64,000 nucleotides of DNA, from assembly GCF_026339995.1 (NCBI RefSeq), contig NZ_JAPEPT010000003.1:248001-312000 (forward strand), written 5' to 3'. Below the pieces are notes generated by a model, which worked only from the letters and a program-made list of their open reading frames with translations, was not told the origin of the DNA and made no database searches. This stretch comes from Streptomyces sp. NBC_01481. GTDB taxonomy: Bacteria; Actinomycetota; Actinomycetes; Streptomycetales; Streptomycetaceae. Positions 24,429-32,155 of this stretch are shown piece by piece (position 1 is the first letter of the stretch; each line of letters opens with the position of its first letter). The position numbers and the translations under genes are program-made.

Positions 24429-24977
24429 GTGACCTCGCGACTCGACCAGGTGCTCGACGCGGCATACGAGACCTTCACCAAGCACGGTGTGCGCCGCGCG
24501 ACCATGGAGGACATCGCCAAGGCGGCGGGCATGTCCCGCGCCGCCGTCTATCAGTACGTACGCAACAAGGACGACGCCTTCCTGCGGCTCGCCGAGCGCC
24601 TGCACGGCCAGGCGCTGGTCCGGGCCGGAGAAGCCGCGGTCGCCGACGGCACCGCCCGCGAACGCGTCCGCGGGATCCTCGGGGTCAAGCTCGGCCTCTT
24701 CCAGAAGGTCGTCCAGGACTCTCCGCACGCCGCCGAGCTGATCGATGCCGCGGACCGGCTGTGCGGGCCCATCGTGCAGCAGTTCACCAAAGACCTGCAC
24801 GCATTGCTCACCGAGGCTTTCGCGACGGCAGGCACCAGGACCGTGACCCCGGCCCAGGCCGCCGACATCGCCATTGCCCTCGTCCGGGGGCTGGAACTGA
24901 CGCCCGAGGCCGCCGTGCTGCTGCGCCCCGCCGCCGACGCCCTCATCGTCGGACTCACCGGGGAAGACGGTCCATGA
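24429..24977 (+). CDS. TetR family transcriptional regulator
   Basis: 182 residues with an N-terminal helix-turn-helix at about 10-50 (VLDAAYETFTKHGVRRATM; IAKAAGMSRAAVYQYVRNKD). The C-terminal ligand domain is not assignable. It is divergent from the molybdenum hydroxylase operon and overlaps the large LuxR-type regulator gene by 4 nt (ATGA), so the two regulators are co-expressed. It probably represses its own promoter and the hydroxylase genes. Confidence 0.92.
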   Translation: MTSRLDQVLDAAYETFTKHGVRRATMEDIAKAAGMSRAAVYQYVRNKDDAFLRLAERLHGQALVRAGEAAVADGTARERVRGILGVKLGLFQKVVQDSPHAAELIDAADRLCGPIVQQFTKDLHALLTEAFATAGTRTVTPAQAADIAIALVRGLELTPEAAVLLRPAADALIVGLTGEDGP

Positions 24978-27712
24978 CGATGGCCGGCCCGGTGACAGCG
25001 CCCGGCTTCACGGATGTGTTCGTGGGCCGGGGCGGGCAGTTGGAGCTGTTCGCCCGCGGGCTGGCCGATCGGCGGTGCCGGGGATTCGTGGTGGCCGGGT
25101 CGGCGGGTGTGGGCAAGTCGCGGCTGGTGGAGGAGTGTCTGGCGCGGGCGGAGAAGGCGGGTTTCCGGGTTGCGCGCGCGACGGCGAGTGCCGCCGCCGG
25201 GGCGGTGCCCTTGGGGGCGATCGCGCATCTGGTGCCGGCGGGGGTGGATCTGTCGGATCCGGTGGTGGGCTTCGCGGCGGTCGCACGGCGGTTGGCCGGA
25301 CCGGACGCACGAGCGCTGGTACTGCTGATCGGCGACCTGCACCTGCTGGATGCCGCCTCCGCGGTGCTGCTGCGGCAGTTGATGGATGCGGGTGTGGTGC
25401 GACTCCTCGGGACCTTGTGTACCGGCGCGCCGGTGGGGGAGGCGGTGGACGCGCTGTGCCGCGGGGACGCGGTGTGGCGGGTGGAGCTGGCGGAGCTGGA
25501 CCGTGGCGAGGCCGAGGAGCTGCTGCGGGCGGTGCTCGGCGGTCCCGTGGCGCAGTGGGCAGTACGGGAGTTGCACGAGGCCTGCGGCGGCAACGTGCTG
25601 TATCTGCGGGAGTTGGTCACCGGGGCGCTCGAGCGGGGTGCCCTCGTCAGCGACGGGGAGATCTGGCAGCTGGAGCGGGGGCCGGTCCGGGGGACAGCCC
25701 GGCTGGCCGAGCTGATCGGCGCTCGGCTGGCCGCGGCCGGTGCCGCGGCCCGTCCGGTACTGGAACTGCTGGCGCTGTGCGAGCCGCTGCCTCTGGCCGA
25801 TGCGGAGCAGGCCGCGTCGCCGGCCGTGGTGGCCGGTCTGGAGTCCGCCGGTCTGGTGCGTGCGGGACTGGACGGACGCCGCACATCGGTGGCGCTGGCA
25901 CATCGGCTGTACGGGGAGGTGCTGCGGGCGGAGCTGCCGGTGCTGCGGCGGCGGGAGTTGCTGTTGCGGCAGGCGGCGCGGGTCGAGGCGCGCGGACTGA
26001 AGCGCCGTGACGACGCACTGCACGTCGCGTCCTGGCGGCTGGCGGCGACCGGGACGGCCGATCCGGCGATGCTGGTCCGGGCGGCGGCGCAGGCCCGGTA
26101 CGCCCACGACTACAGGCAGGCCGGCCTGCTGCTGGCGGCCCTGCCCGAAGAGCATCACACCACCGCCACCCGCCTGATGCTGGGCGAGACGTACTTCGAG
26201 CTGGGGGATCCGCAGCGGGCCGAAGCCGTACTGGCCTCCGCCGCCGCGGATGCCGCGGGCGAGCATGACCAGCTGGCCGTCGCGATGGCGCGGAGCTTCA
26301 ACCTCTTCTGGGGAGCCGCGCAGCCGGACGAGGCACTGAGGGTCAATGACGCCGCCCGCGCCCGGGTCACGACCGCGGACGGCCTGCGGATGCTGGACCA
26401 CAACGAGGGGTCCATGCGGATCGCCTCGGGCGAGCCCGCCCGTGGGCTGGCCCTGCTGGAGGACCTGGAGGAAGACGTCCACCAGGCTCCGGACCCGGTG
26501 GCCTGGCTCACCGGCGCCATGATGAAACCGCTCGGGCTCGAACTGGTCGGCCGCACCGGCGACGCGGTGGCCTGGGCCGAACGCGCCCACGCCGCCCATC
26601 TCTCGGTCGGCCACCAGACCCTCAGTCCCCACCCGGCAGTCCAGCTCACCTTGGTGAACCACGCTCTGAGCAGCCACGGACGGCTGGCCGAAGCCCGCGA
26701 GGCGGGCCTGCGCGGGTACGCGGAACCGGCCGGGGCCAGCACGACTCCCGTCCACCAGATCTGGCTGGCCTTCAGTCTGGGCCGCACCGAGTGGCTGGCC
26801 GGGCATCCGGCGAGCGCGCGCCGCTGGTACGCCGAGGCCGCCGCGCTGGCCCGTACGCACCAGCACATCAGACCGCTCGGCCCGGCGCTGAGCGGCCTGG
26901 CGGCCTGCGCGGCGGTACTCGGCGACCTCGACGCGGCCGAGCAGGCCTGTGCCGAGGCCCGGAACTGCCTGTGGCCGGACGTCTTCGCGGGCGAGGAGCT
27001 CCTGGGAGAGGCCTGGCTGCATGCCGCCCGGGGACACTTCGCCCAGGCCCGCACCGTCCTGACCGGCGCGGCCCGGCGCGCCCGCGCCGCCGGCCTGGTC
27101 ACCCCCGAGGCCATCCTGCTCACCGACGTCGCCCGCCTCGGCGGCGCCAAGGAGGTGTCCGGGCGGCTGTCCGAACTCGCCCGGCACAGTGACAGCGCCC
27201 TCACCCGCGCCGGCGCCCGCCTGGCCGCCGCCCTGGCCGCCGACGCCCCCGACCAACTCCTCGCCGTCGCCGCCGTATTCGAGCAGGCCGGTGCCGACCT
27301 CCCGGCCGCCGAAGCGGCCGCGGCAGCCGCTTCCGCGTGGCAACGCGCCGGCCGGGCCCGCCGTGCCACCGCTGCCGCCGGCCGGGCCGCCGCCATCGCC
27401 GGCCGCTGCGAGGACGCACGTACCGCTCTGCTGACCGCAGCGGCGCCCACCGCCGCGCTCACCGCCCGCGAACGCGAAGTCGCTCTCCTCGCCGCCGCCG
27501 GCACCCGCAGCAAGGACATCGCCGACGGGCTGCAGCTGTCGGTGCGCACCGTCAACAACCACCTCCAGCACGCCTACGCCAAACTCGGCGTCACCACCCG
27601 CCGCGAACTCGCCACCGCCCTCCATCGACGTGTTCAGGCGGACGCAGGCCCACTGACGGAACTGCTGAACAGCGACACGGCGCAGCCGTCGGGGTCGAGG
27701 ACGAGTGCGTAA
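24974..27712 (+). CDS. Large ATP-binding LuxR (LAL/MalT-like) transcriptional regulator
   Basis: 912 residues. The N-terminal ATPase domain has Walker A AGSAGVGKSRLVEE and a Walker B-like LVLLIGDLHLLD. The long middle region is TPR-like, and the C-terminal GerE helix-turn-helix is LTAREREVALLAAAGTRSKD followed by VRTVNNHLQHAYAKLGV. It likely activates transcription when bound to ATP and an inducer. Co-translated with the TetR gene. Its last ~20 codons run antisense through what looks like a glyoxalase fragment. Confidence 0.93.
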   Translation: MTMAGPVTAPGFTDVFVGRGGQLELFARGLADRRCRGFVVAGSAGVGKSRLVEECLARAEKAGFRVARATASAAAGAVPLGAIAHLVPAGVDLSDPVVGFAAVARRLAGPDARALVLLIGDLHLLDAASAVLLRQLMDAGVVRLLGTLCTGAPVGEAVDALCRGDAVWRVELAELDRGEAEELLRAVLGGPVAQWAVRELHEACGGNVLYLRELVTGALERGALVSDGEIWQLERGPVRGTARLAELIGARLAAAGAAARPVLELLALCEPLPLADAEQAASPAVVAGLESAGLVRAGLDGRRTSVALAHRLYGEVLRAELPVLRRRELLLRQAARVEARGLKRRDDALHVASWRLAATGTADPAMLVRAAAQARYAHDYRQAGLLLAALPEEHHTTATRLMLGETYFELGDPQRAEAVLASAAADAAGEHDQLAVAMARSFNLFWGAAQPDEALRVNDAARARVTTADGLRMLDHNEGSMRIASGEPARGLALLEDLEEDVHQAPDPVAWLTGAMMKPLGLELVGRTGDAVAWAERAHAAHLSVGHQTLSPHPAVQLTLVNHALSSHGRLAEAREAGLRGYAEPAGASTTPVHQIWLAFSLGRTEWLAGHPASARRWYAEAAALARTHQHIRPLGPALSGLAACAAVLGDLDAAEQACAEARNCLWPDVFAGEELLGEAWLHAARGHFAQARTVLTGAARRARAAGLVTPEAILLTDVARLGGAKEVSGRLSELARHSDSALTRAGARLAAALAADAPDQLLAVAAVFEQAGADLPAAEAAAAAASAWQRAGRARRATAAAGRAAAIAGRCEDARTALLTAAAPTAALTAREREVALLAAAGTRSKDIADGLQLSVRTVNNHLQHAYAKLGVTTRRELATALHRRVQADAGPLTELLNSDTAQPSGSRTSA

Positions 27713-27774
27713 CGCTGCACCGCAGGCAGGCCCCGGCCTGTGGTCTTGAACGAATCGGACGTCGACGGGCACAT
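27634..27774 (-). pseudogene. Possible C-terminal remnant of a VOC/glyoxalase-type gene
   Basis: The minus strand encodes GRGLPAVQRYALVLDPDGCA followed by VSLFSSS and a stop, which resembles the last strand of vicinal-oxygen-chelate domain proteins. No start or N-terminal half is present: upstream lies the response-regulator promoter. The fragment overlaps the 3' end of the LuxR-type gene in antisense. Chance similarity cannot be excluded. Confidence 0.35.
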
Positions 27775-27852
27775 GGGCCTTTCCCGGGGCGTCACAGATT
27801 CGTAAGGGGGACCGGGGCCTGGACCGCTGGCGGCACAGAGCACACTTGCGGT

Positions 27853-28650
27853 ATGCACAACATTCTCGTCGTCGACGACGATCCGACCGTCGCCGAAGTC
27901 GTCACCGGCTATCTGCAGCGCGCGGGCTTCACCGTGGACCGGGCCGCCGACGGGCTGCAGGCGCTGCGGATCGCCGCCGACCGGCTGCCCGATCTGGTCG
28001 TCCTCGATCTGATGCTGCCGGGGATGGACGGCCTGGAGGTGTGCCGCAGGCTCAGGGCCGGTGCCTCCGCCAACGTTCCGGTGATCATGCTGACCGCCCG
28101 CGGCGACGAGGACGACCGGATCCTCGGGCTCGAAATCGGGGCGGACGACTATGTGACCAAGCCGTTCAGCCCGCGCGAGCTGGTGCTGAGGGTCGAGTCC
28201 GTACTGCGGCGCAGGGGCGCCGTCGGCGAACGGCGAACCGGGCCCGAGCTGACCGCTGCGGGCATCGTGCTGGATCCGGCAGCCCGGCGCGCGACGAAGG
28301 AGGGGCGTGAACTGGGCCTGACTCTGCGGGAGTTCGACCTGCTCGCGCATCTGATGCGGCACCCCGGTGAGGCCATCGGCCGGGAGCGGCTGATGCAGGA
28401 CGTGTGGGGCTGGGAGTTCGGCGACCTGTCCACCGTCACGGTCCATGTACGGCGGCTGCGCGGGAAGATCGAGGACGATCCGGCCAGGCCCCGGCTGATC
28501 CAGACGGTGTGGGGCGTGGGCTACCGCTTCGACGTGCCGCGGGAAGACGTGCCGGGGGAAGGCGGTCCGCCGGAAGAAGTGCCGCGGGAAGACGTGCCGG
28601 GGGAAGAGGTGCCGCAGGACCGCGGCGCGCTGCCGCGAGAAGAGGCCTGA
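27853..28650 (+). CDS. Two-component response regulator (OmpR/PhoB type)
   Basis: 265 residues. Receiver domain 1-115 has the DDD acidic cluster, phospho-acceptor Asp in VVLDLMLPGMDG and Lys in YVTKPFSPREL. The winged helix at about 130-228 ends VRRLRGKIEDDPARPRLIQT. An unusual 37-residue tail follows, with two exact copies of VPREDVPGE encoded by a 27-nt DNA repeat. It starts 6 nt before, and is surely co-transcribed with, the kinase gene. Confidence 0.94.
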   Translation: MHNILVVDDDPTVAEVVTGYLQRAGFTVDRAADGLQALRIAADRLPDLVVLDLMLPGMDGLEVCRRLRAGASANVPVIMLTARGDEDDRILGLEIGADDYVTKPFSPRELVLRVESVLRRRGAVGERRTGPELTAAGIVLDPAARRATKEGRELGLTLREFDLLAHLMRHPGEAIGRERLMQDVWGWEFGDLSTVTVHVRRLRGKIEDDPARPRLIQTVWGVGYRFDVPREDVPGEGGPPEEVPREDVPGEEVPQDRGALPREEA

Positions 28651-28655
28651 TCACC

Positions 28656-29762
28656 ATGAACGACATGCTTCTCATCGCCCTGTTCGCCTTCCTCGGGGCC
28701 GCCGCCAGCGGTCTGGTCGGGGCGCTGGCTCTGCGTCTGCTGCGCCACCGGTCCGTCGCCGTCTCGCTCACTGTCGTCGCCGCCGTCGCGGTCACCGCCA
28801 TGCTTGCCGGGACGCTCGCCGTCGCCCAGGCGATGTTCCTGTCCCCGCACGACCTCACCGTCGTCACCACGGTCGTCGCCATGGCGGCGGTCGTCTCGCT
28901 CGCCACCGCACTGCTGCTCGGCCGCTGGGTCGTCGCGCGCAGCCGCGAACTCACCCTGGCGGCACGCTCGTTCGGCGACGGCGGCTCCTTCTCCGCCCCC
29001 GACGGCACCTCCACCGCCGAACTGGCCGCGCTCAGCCGCGAACTGGCCGCCACCAGCGACCGGCTCGCCGCGTCCCGCGAGCGCGAACGCGCCCTGGAGA
29101 CCTCCCGCCGCGAACTCGTCGCCTGGATCTCGCACGATCTGCGCACCCCGCTCGCCGGGCTGCGCGCCATGTCCGAGGCCCTGGAGGACGGGATGGTCGC
29201 CGACCCGGCCCGCTACCACCGCCAGATGCGCACCGAGGTCGACCGCCTCAACTCCATGGTCGGCGACCTCTTCGAGCTCTCGCGCATCCACGCGGGCACG
29301 CTGGCCCTGACACCCACCCGGATGTCGGTCTACGACCTGGTGGGGGAGGCGCTGGCCGGTGCCGACCCGCTGGCCCGCGAGCACGGCGTACGCCTCGTCG
29401 GGGACATGGTCGAGCAGGTCCCGGTCGAGGTGGACGGCAAGGAGATGACCCGCGTCCTGGCCAACCTCCTGGTCAACGCCATCCGCCGGACACCCGCCGA
29501 CGGCACGGTCGCCATCGCCGCCGAACGCCGCGAGGACTGGGTGGTCCTCTCCGTCACCGACGGCTGCGGCGGCATCCCGGAGGAGGACCTGCCGCGGGTC
29601 TTCGACACCGGGTGGCGCGGCACCCAGGCCCGTACGCCCCCGGCGGGCGCGGGTCTCGGCCTCGCCATCGTCCGCGGCATCGTCGAGGCGCACGCGGGAA
29701 AGGCCGACGTACACAATGTGACGGGCGGCTGCCGCTTCGAGGTGTCGCTGCCCGCGGCGTAG
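28656..29762 (+). CDS. Sensor histidine kinase
   Basis: 368 residues. Membrane helices lie at about 5-28, 36-60 and 69-90, with almost no extracellular loop, suggesting intramembrane sensing. A HAMP-like linker and the H-box RRELVAWISHDLRTPLAG follow, then N-box NLLVNAI, G1 DGCGGIPEED and G2 GAGLGLAIVRGIV. It phosphorylates the adjacent response regulator. The signal is unknown. Confidence 0.93.
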   Translation: MNDMLLIALFAFLGAAASGLVGALALRLLRHRSVAVSLTVVAAVAVTAMLAGTLAVAQAMFLSPHDLTVVTTVVAMAAVVSLATALLLGRWVVARSRELTLAARSFGDGGSFSAPDGTSTAELAALSRELAATSDRLAASRERERALETSRRELVAWISHDLRTPLAGLRAMSEALEDGMVADPARYHRQMRTEVDRLNSMVGDLFELSRIHAGTLALTPTRMSVYDLVGEALAGADPLAREHGVRLVGDMVEQVPVEVDGKEMTRVLANLLVNAIRRTPADGTVAIAAERREDWVVLSVTDGCGGIPEEDLPRVFDTGWRGTQARTPPAGAGLGLAIVRGIVEAHAGKADVHNVTGGCRFEVSLPAA

Positions 29763-29787
29763 ATCGTGTGGGGCGTTGTCGTCAAAA

Positions 29788-29819
29788 GCCGGACGGGCTG
29801 AAAACGCAGCCCGTCCGGC
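29788..29819. terminator. Bidirectional terminator
   Basis: A 13-bp perfect stem GCCGGACGGGCTG / CAGCCCGTCCGGC with loop AAAACG. AAAA lies to its left and CTTTG to its right, so it can act on both strands. It separates the convergent kinase and cbtA genes. Confidence 0.75.
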
Positions 29820-29856
29820 CTTTGAGGAGCGAGGTCCGGGGCGGAGCCCCGGTGGG

Positions 29857-30624
29857 TCAGTTCGCTGCGGCCGGCGCCCGCGACGCCGTGCTCTTCCCCT
29901 CCGCCGCGGCCGGCGCAGGAGCGAGAAGCCGCTCGGCGAAGTGGCCGAAGACCAGCCCGAAGACGGTCCAGACCGTGACCTGGATCGCGAGCGTCGCCAG
30001 TCGGAACTCCCAGACCACCGAGGCGGGGAAGCCCTTCGGTACCTCGTTGAACGAGGGCAGGAAGGCGAACGCGACCCCGGCGGCGACGACGAACGCGGCC
30101 GCGGCGGCGACGGTCGCGTTCCAGTTGCCCAGCCTGGGGGCCAGGCGCTTGCCGAGGATCACCGCGGCGATCGAGAGCAGGACGCTGAGCAGGATCATCA
30201 GGAAGTACAGCGTCGTCCGCTTGCCGATGGTGTCGGGGTCGCCGACGGCAGGCGGATTCGGCGGGTACTTCAGATACGGCACGACGTACACGCTCAGCAG
30301 CGCGCCGAGCGAGACCAGCGCGGCCGTGGCACGCGGGCCGAACCGCCCGATGCGGCCGAGCGCGAAACAGTACGCGAGGGCGGCGATGCCGCCGATCGCG
30401 ACGCCGAAGACCAGCACACCCGTGGCGAGACCGGCCGTGGACTGCATGGTGCGGCTGACGAGTTCCTCGCCGCCGTGCTCATGGGCGTGGCTCTCCTCGA
30501 ACGCGATGGCGGCATCGACCGGACCCTCGCCGAGCAGATAGGCGACGGCCATCGCGAAGACGCCCGCGATCAGGCCCGCGAGCATGCCGCGGACGAGCAG
30601 GGCTCTGACAGAAATGGAGTTCAT
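29857..30624 (-). CDS. cbtA: CbtA family cobalt transporter subunit
   Basis: 255 residues with about five membrane helices. The N-terminus RALLVRGMLAGLIAGVFAM and the following AFEESHAHEHGGEE segment, His/Glu-rich, are typical of CbtA. With CbtB it forms a cobalt importer found under B12 riboswitch control. It lies 31 nt after cbtB. Confidence 0.92.
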   Translation of the reverse strand: MNSISVRALLVRGMLAGLIAGVFAMAVAYLLGEGPVDAAIAFEESHAHEHGGEELVSRTMQSTAGLATGVLVFGVAIGGIAALAYCFALGRIGRFGPRATAALVSLGALLSVYVVPYLKYPPNPPAVGDPDTIGKRTTLYFLMILLSVLLSIAAVILGKRLAPRLGNWNATVAAAAAFVVAAGVAFAFLPSFNEVPKGFPASVVWEFRLATLAIQVTVWTVFGLVFGHFAERLLAPAPAAAEGKSTASRAPAAAN

Positions 30625-30655
30625 GAGGTTCCCCTAGATTTCAGTGGCAGGGGAA

Positions 30656-30871
30656 TCAGTGGCAGGGGAAGCCGAGCAGATGGCGTCCGTCGTGGACCCA
30701 CTCGTGCACGTTCTCACCGGAGATGAGCGAGGTGGCGCCCTGCTCGGCGCCGACGAAGTAGAGCAGGACGAGCATCAGAACGCCGAAGAACAGCGCCCAC
30801 GGAGCGATCGCCGTCAGCGAGATGGGGGTGATGGCCGGTGCGGCGGTGGCGGGCGCGGCAGAATGTGCCAT
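30656..30871 (-). CDS. cbtB: CbtB family cobalt transporter small subunit
   Basis: 71 residues: one membrane helix (IAPWALFFGVLMLVLLYFVG) and a His-containing C-terminus (NVHEWVHDGRHLLGFPCH), the defining layout of CbtB. The start ATG 30871 has AGGAGG upstream. First gene after the cobalamin riboswitch. Confidence 0.93.
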   Translation of the reverse strand: MAHSAAPATAAPAITPISLTAIAPWALFFGVLMLVLLYFVGAEQGATSLISGENVHEWVHDGRHLLGFPCH

Positions 30872-30914
30872 GGCAGAACCTCCTGGGGGAACACGCGTCC
30901 CGATCGTGGTGCCT

Positions 30915-31045
30915 CAGACGAAGGTGCTGGGTCTGACTTCCCGCGCTTCCCACAGGGGAACGGGTTCACAGTGGCGCGACCGTGCCGGATTCTCACCGGA
31001 CTTCCGTCACACCGTCGTCATGTCCACGCGACCGTACCGCTTGTC
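30915..31045 (-). promoter_or_regulatory. Cobalamin (B12) riboswitch
   Basis: The minus strand carries the conserved core: GAAGTCCGGTGAGAATCCGG, then CACGGTCGCGCCACTGTGA, and the 3' block GGGAAGCGCGGGAAGTCAGA followed by CCC. These are the B12-box and adjacent helices in the right order and spacing. It lies about 50-170 nt upstream of cbtB and would switch off cobalt uptake when cobalamin is plentiful. Exact P1 ends are estimated. Confidence 0.92.
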
Positions 31046-31140
31046 GGCCTGCGACGCTACGGCGCACGGGGGCGTACCGGGCGCCCCAACACCCGTGATG
31101 TGCTTGGGTCATGGGCCGCGGCGGGAGAAGGGCGTACGGG

Positions 31141-31740
31141 ATGACGGTACGGGTGATGTTGGTCTCACCTGCGACGAGTGCGGCACTGCGGGAGGCCCGC
31201 TTCGACGGCGACGGCGACGGCGGCGGTCCGCTGGACGAGGCGGGAGCGCGGCGCGCGCGGGCCGCGGCGGGTGTGGTGGCGAGGGTGGACCGGTTCCTCA
31301 GCGGGCCCTCCCGGCGCTGCCGCGAGACGGCCGGGGAATTGGGGGCGGCGGTACCTCCCGCCGAGGTCCTGGGAGAACTCGGCGACTGGGACATGGGGCG
31401 CTGGCGGGGGCGGCGGCTGGACGAGGTCGGCGCGAGCGAACCGGAGGCGGTGTCGGCCTGGCTGACCGACCCTGCGGCCGCGCCGCACGGCGGCGAGTCG
31501 CTGCTGGCGCTGTGCGAACGGGTGGGCGGCTGGCTGCGGTCGCTGCCGGACGACGCCGGGAGGGTGCTGGCGGTCGTCGAACCGGCGGTGGCACGGGCGG
31601 CGGTCGTGCACGCCCTGTCGCTGCCCGCGGAGGCGTTCTGGCGGCTGGACGTCGCGCCGCTGACGCTGACGGAACTGAGCGGGCGGGCGGGGCGGTGGAA
31701 CCTGCGGTGCGGGAGGTCTTTGGGCGCGGACTCGGGCTGA
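31141..31740 (+). CDS. Histidine-phosphatase-like protein lacking catalytic motifs
   Basis: 199 residues with the overall histidine-phosphatase plan: an early strand, FLSGPSRRCRETAGEL (the second Arg region), LGELGDWDMGRWRGR and HGGESLLALCERV. The N-terminal RHG is replaced by VSPATS and the second catalytic His block (usually VTHGG) reads VEPAVAR. It probably does not catalyse phospho-transfer. It is divergent from cbtBA, and CobC-like phosphatases belong to B12 synthesis, so a binding or vestigial role is possible. Confidence 0.8.
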   Translation: MTVRVMLVSPATSAALREARFDGDGDGGGPLDEAGARRARAAAGVVARVDRFLSGPSRRCRETAGELGAAVPPAEVLGELGDWDMGRWRGRRLDEVGASEPEAVSAWLTDPAAAPHGGESLLALCERVGGWLRSLPDDAGRVLAVVEPAVARAAVVHALSLPAEAFWRLDVAPLTLTELSGRAGRWNLRCGRSLGADSG

Positions 31741-31780
31741 GGGGGTGCGCCTGCGGCGGGGCTTGTTCCCCACCCCGCCC

Positions 31781-31818
31781 TCCCCCTACGGCCTGGCGGC
31801 CGTGGGAGGTACCCCCAT
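31781..31818 (+). repeat. Nested hairpin module (copy B)
   Basis: A 38-nt module TCCCCC...GGGAGGTACCCCCAT with a stem CCC/(T bulge)/ACGGCC and GGCCGT/GGG. It is identical to the reverse complement of 47551-47588. The opposite arm of the enclosing inverted repeat lacks it. Confidence 0.65.
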
Positions 31819-31985
31819 CCCGAACTGGGGGCAAGCCCCCAGACCCCCGACGGGGCTTCGCCCCGGACCCCGTATGCGACCTTCGGCCGCATGTCCTCAA
31901 CCGGACGGGCTGAATGTGCGGCCCTGCCGCACACCCAGCCCCGCCGGGGTTTGAGGCGTGGTCCCGGACGCGAAATTCAGCCCCC

Positions 31986-32016
31986 GTGGGGGTCCCCCCG
32001 GACGAAGTCTGGGGGA
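31986..32016 (-). repeat. Nested hairpin module (copy E, divergent)
   Basis: On the minus strand TCCCCCAGACTTCGTCCGGG and then GGGACCCCCAC. It follows the same plan as the other modules but with a weaker stem and a final C instead of T. Confidence 0.45.
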
Positions 32017-32155
32017 GTTTGAGGCGCGGGGGTCCGGGGGCGGAGCCCCCGCACGGGGTTCGGGGCGGAGCCCCGGTGGGGGCTGGGGGCTTGCCCCCAG
32101 TTCGGGAAGGGGCGGGGTGGGGAACAAGCCCCGCCTCGTGAATGATGGCTCCGGC

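Larger units (their letters stand above)
31755..32135. repeat. Large intergenic inverted repeat with nested modules
   Basis: Outer arms of 26 nt are perfectly inverted (31755-31780 with 32110-32135). Inner arms of 24 nt are also perfect (31819-31842 with 32083-32106). The left arm has an extra 38-nt hairpin module between them and the right arm has 3 nt. Several GGGGCGGAGCCCC-type hairpins lie inside. This accounts for the 415-bp gap 31741-32155; no gene was seen in it. Confidence 0.75.

Noticed and set aside
24551..27772. A 1073-codon minus-strand frame opposite the LuxR-ATPase gene
   Set aside because: Gln/Gly/Arg-rich low-complexity product, exactly antisense to a protein with clear Walker and HTH motifs.
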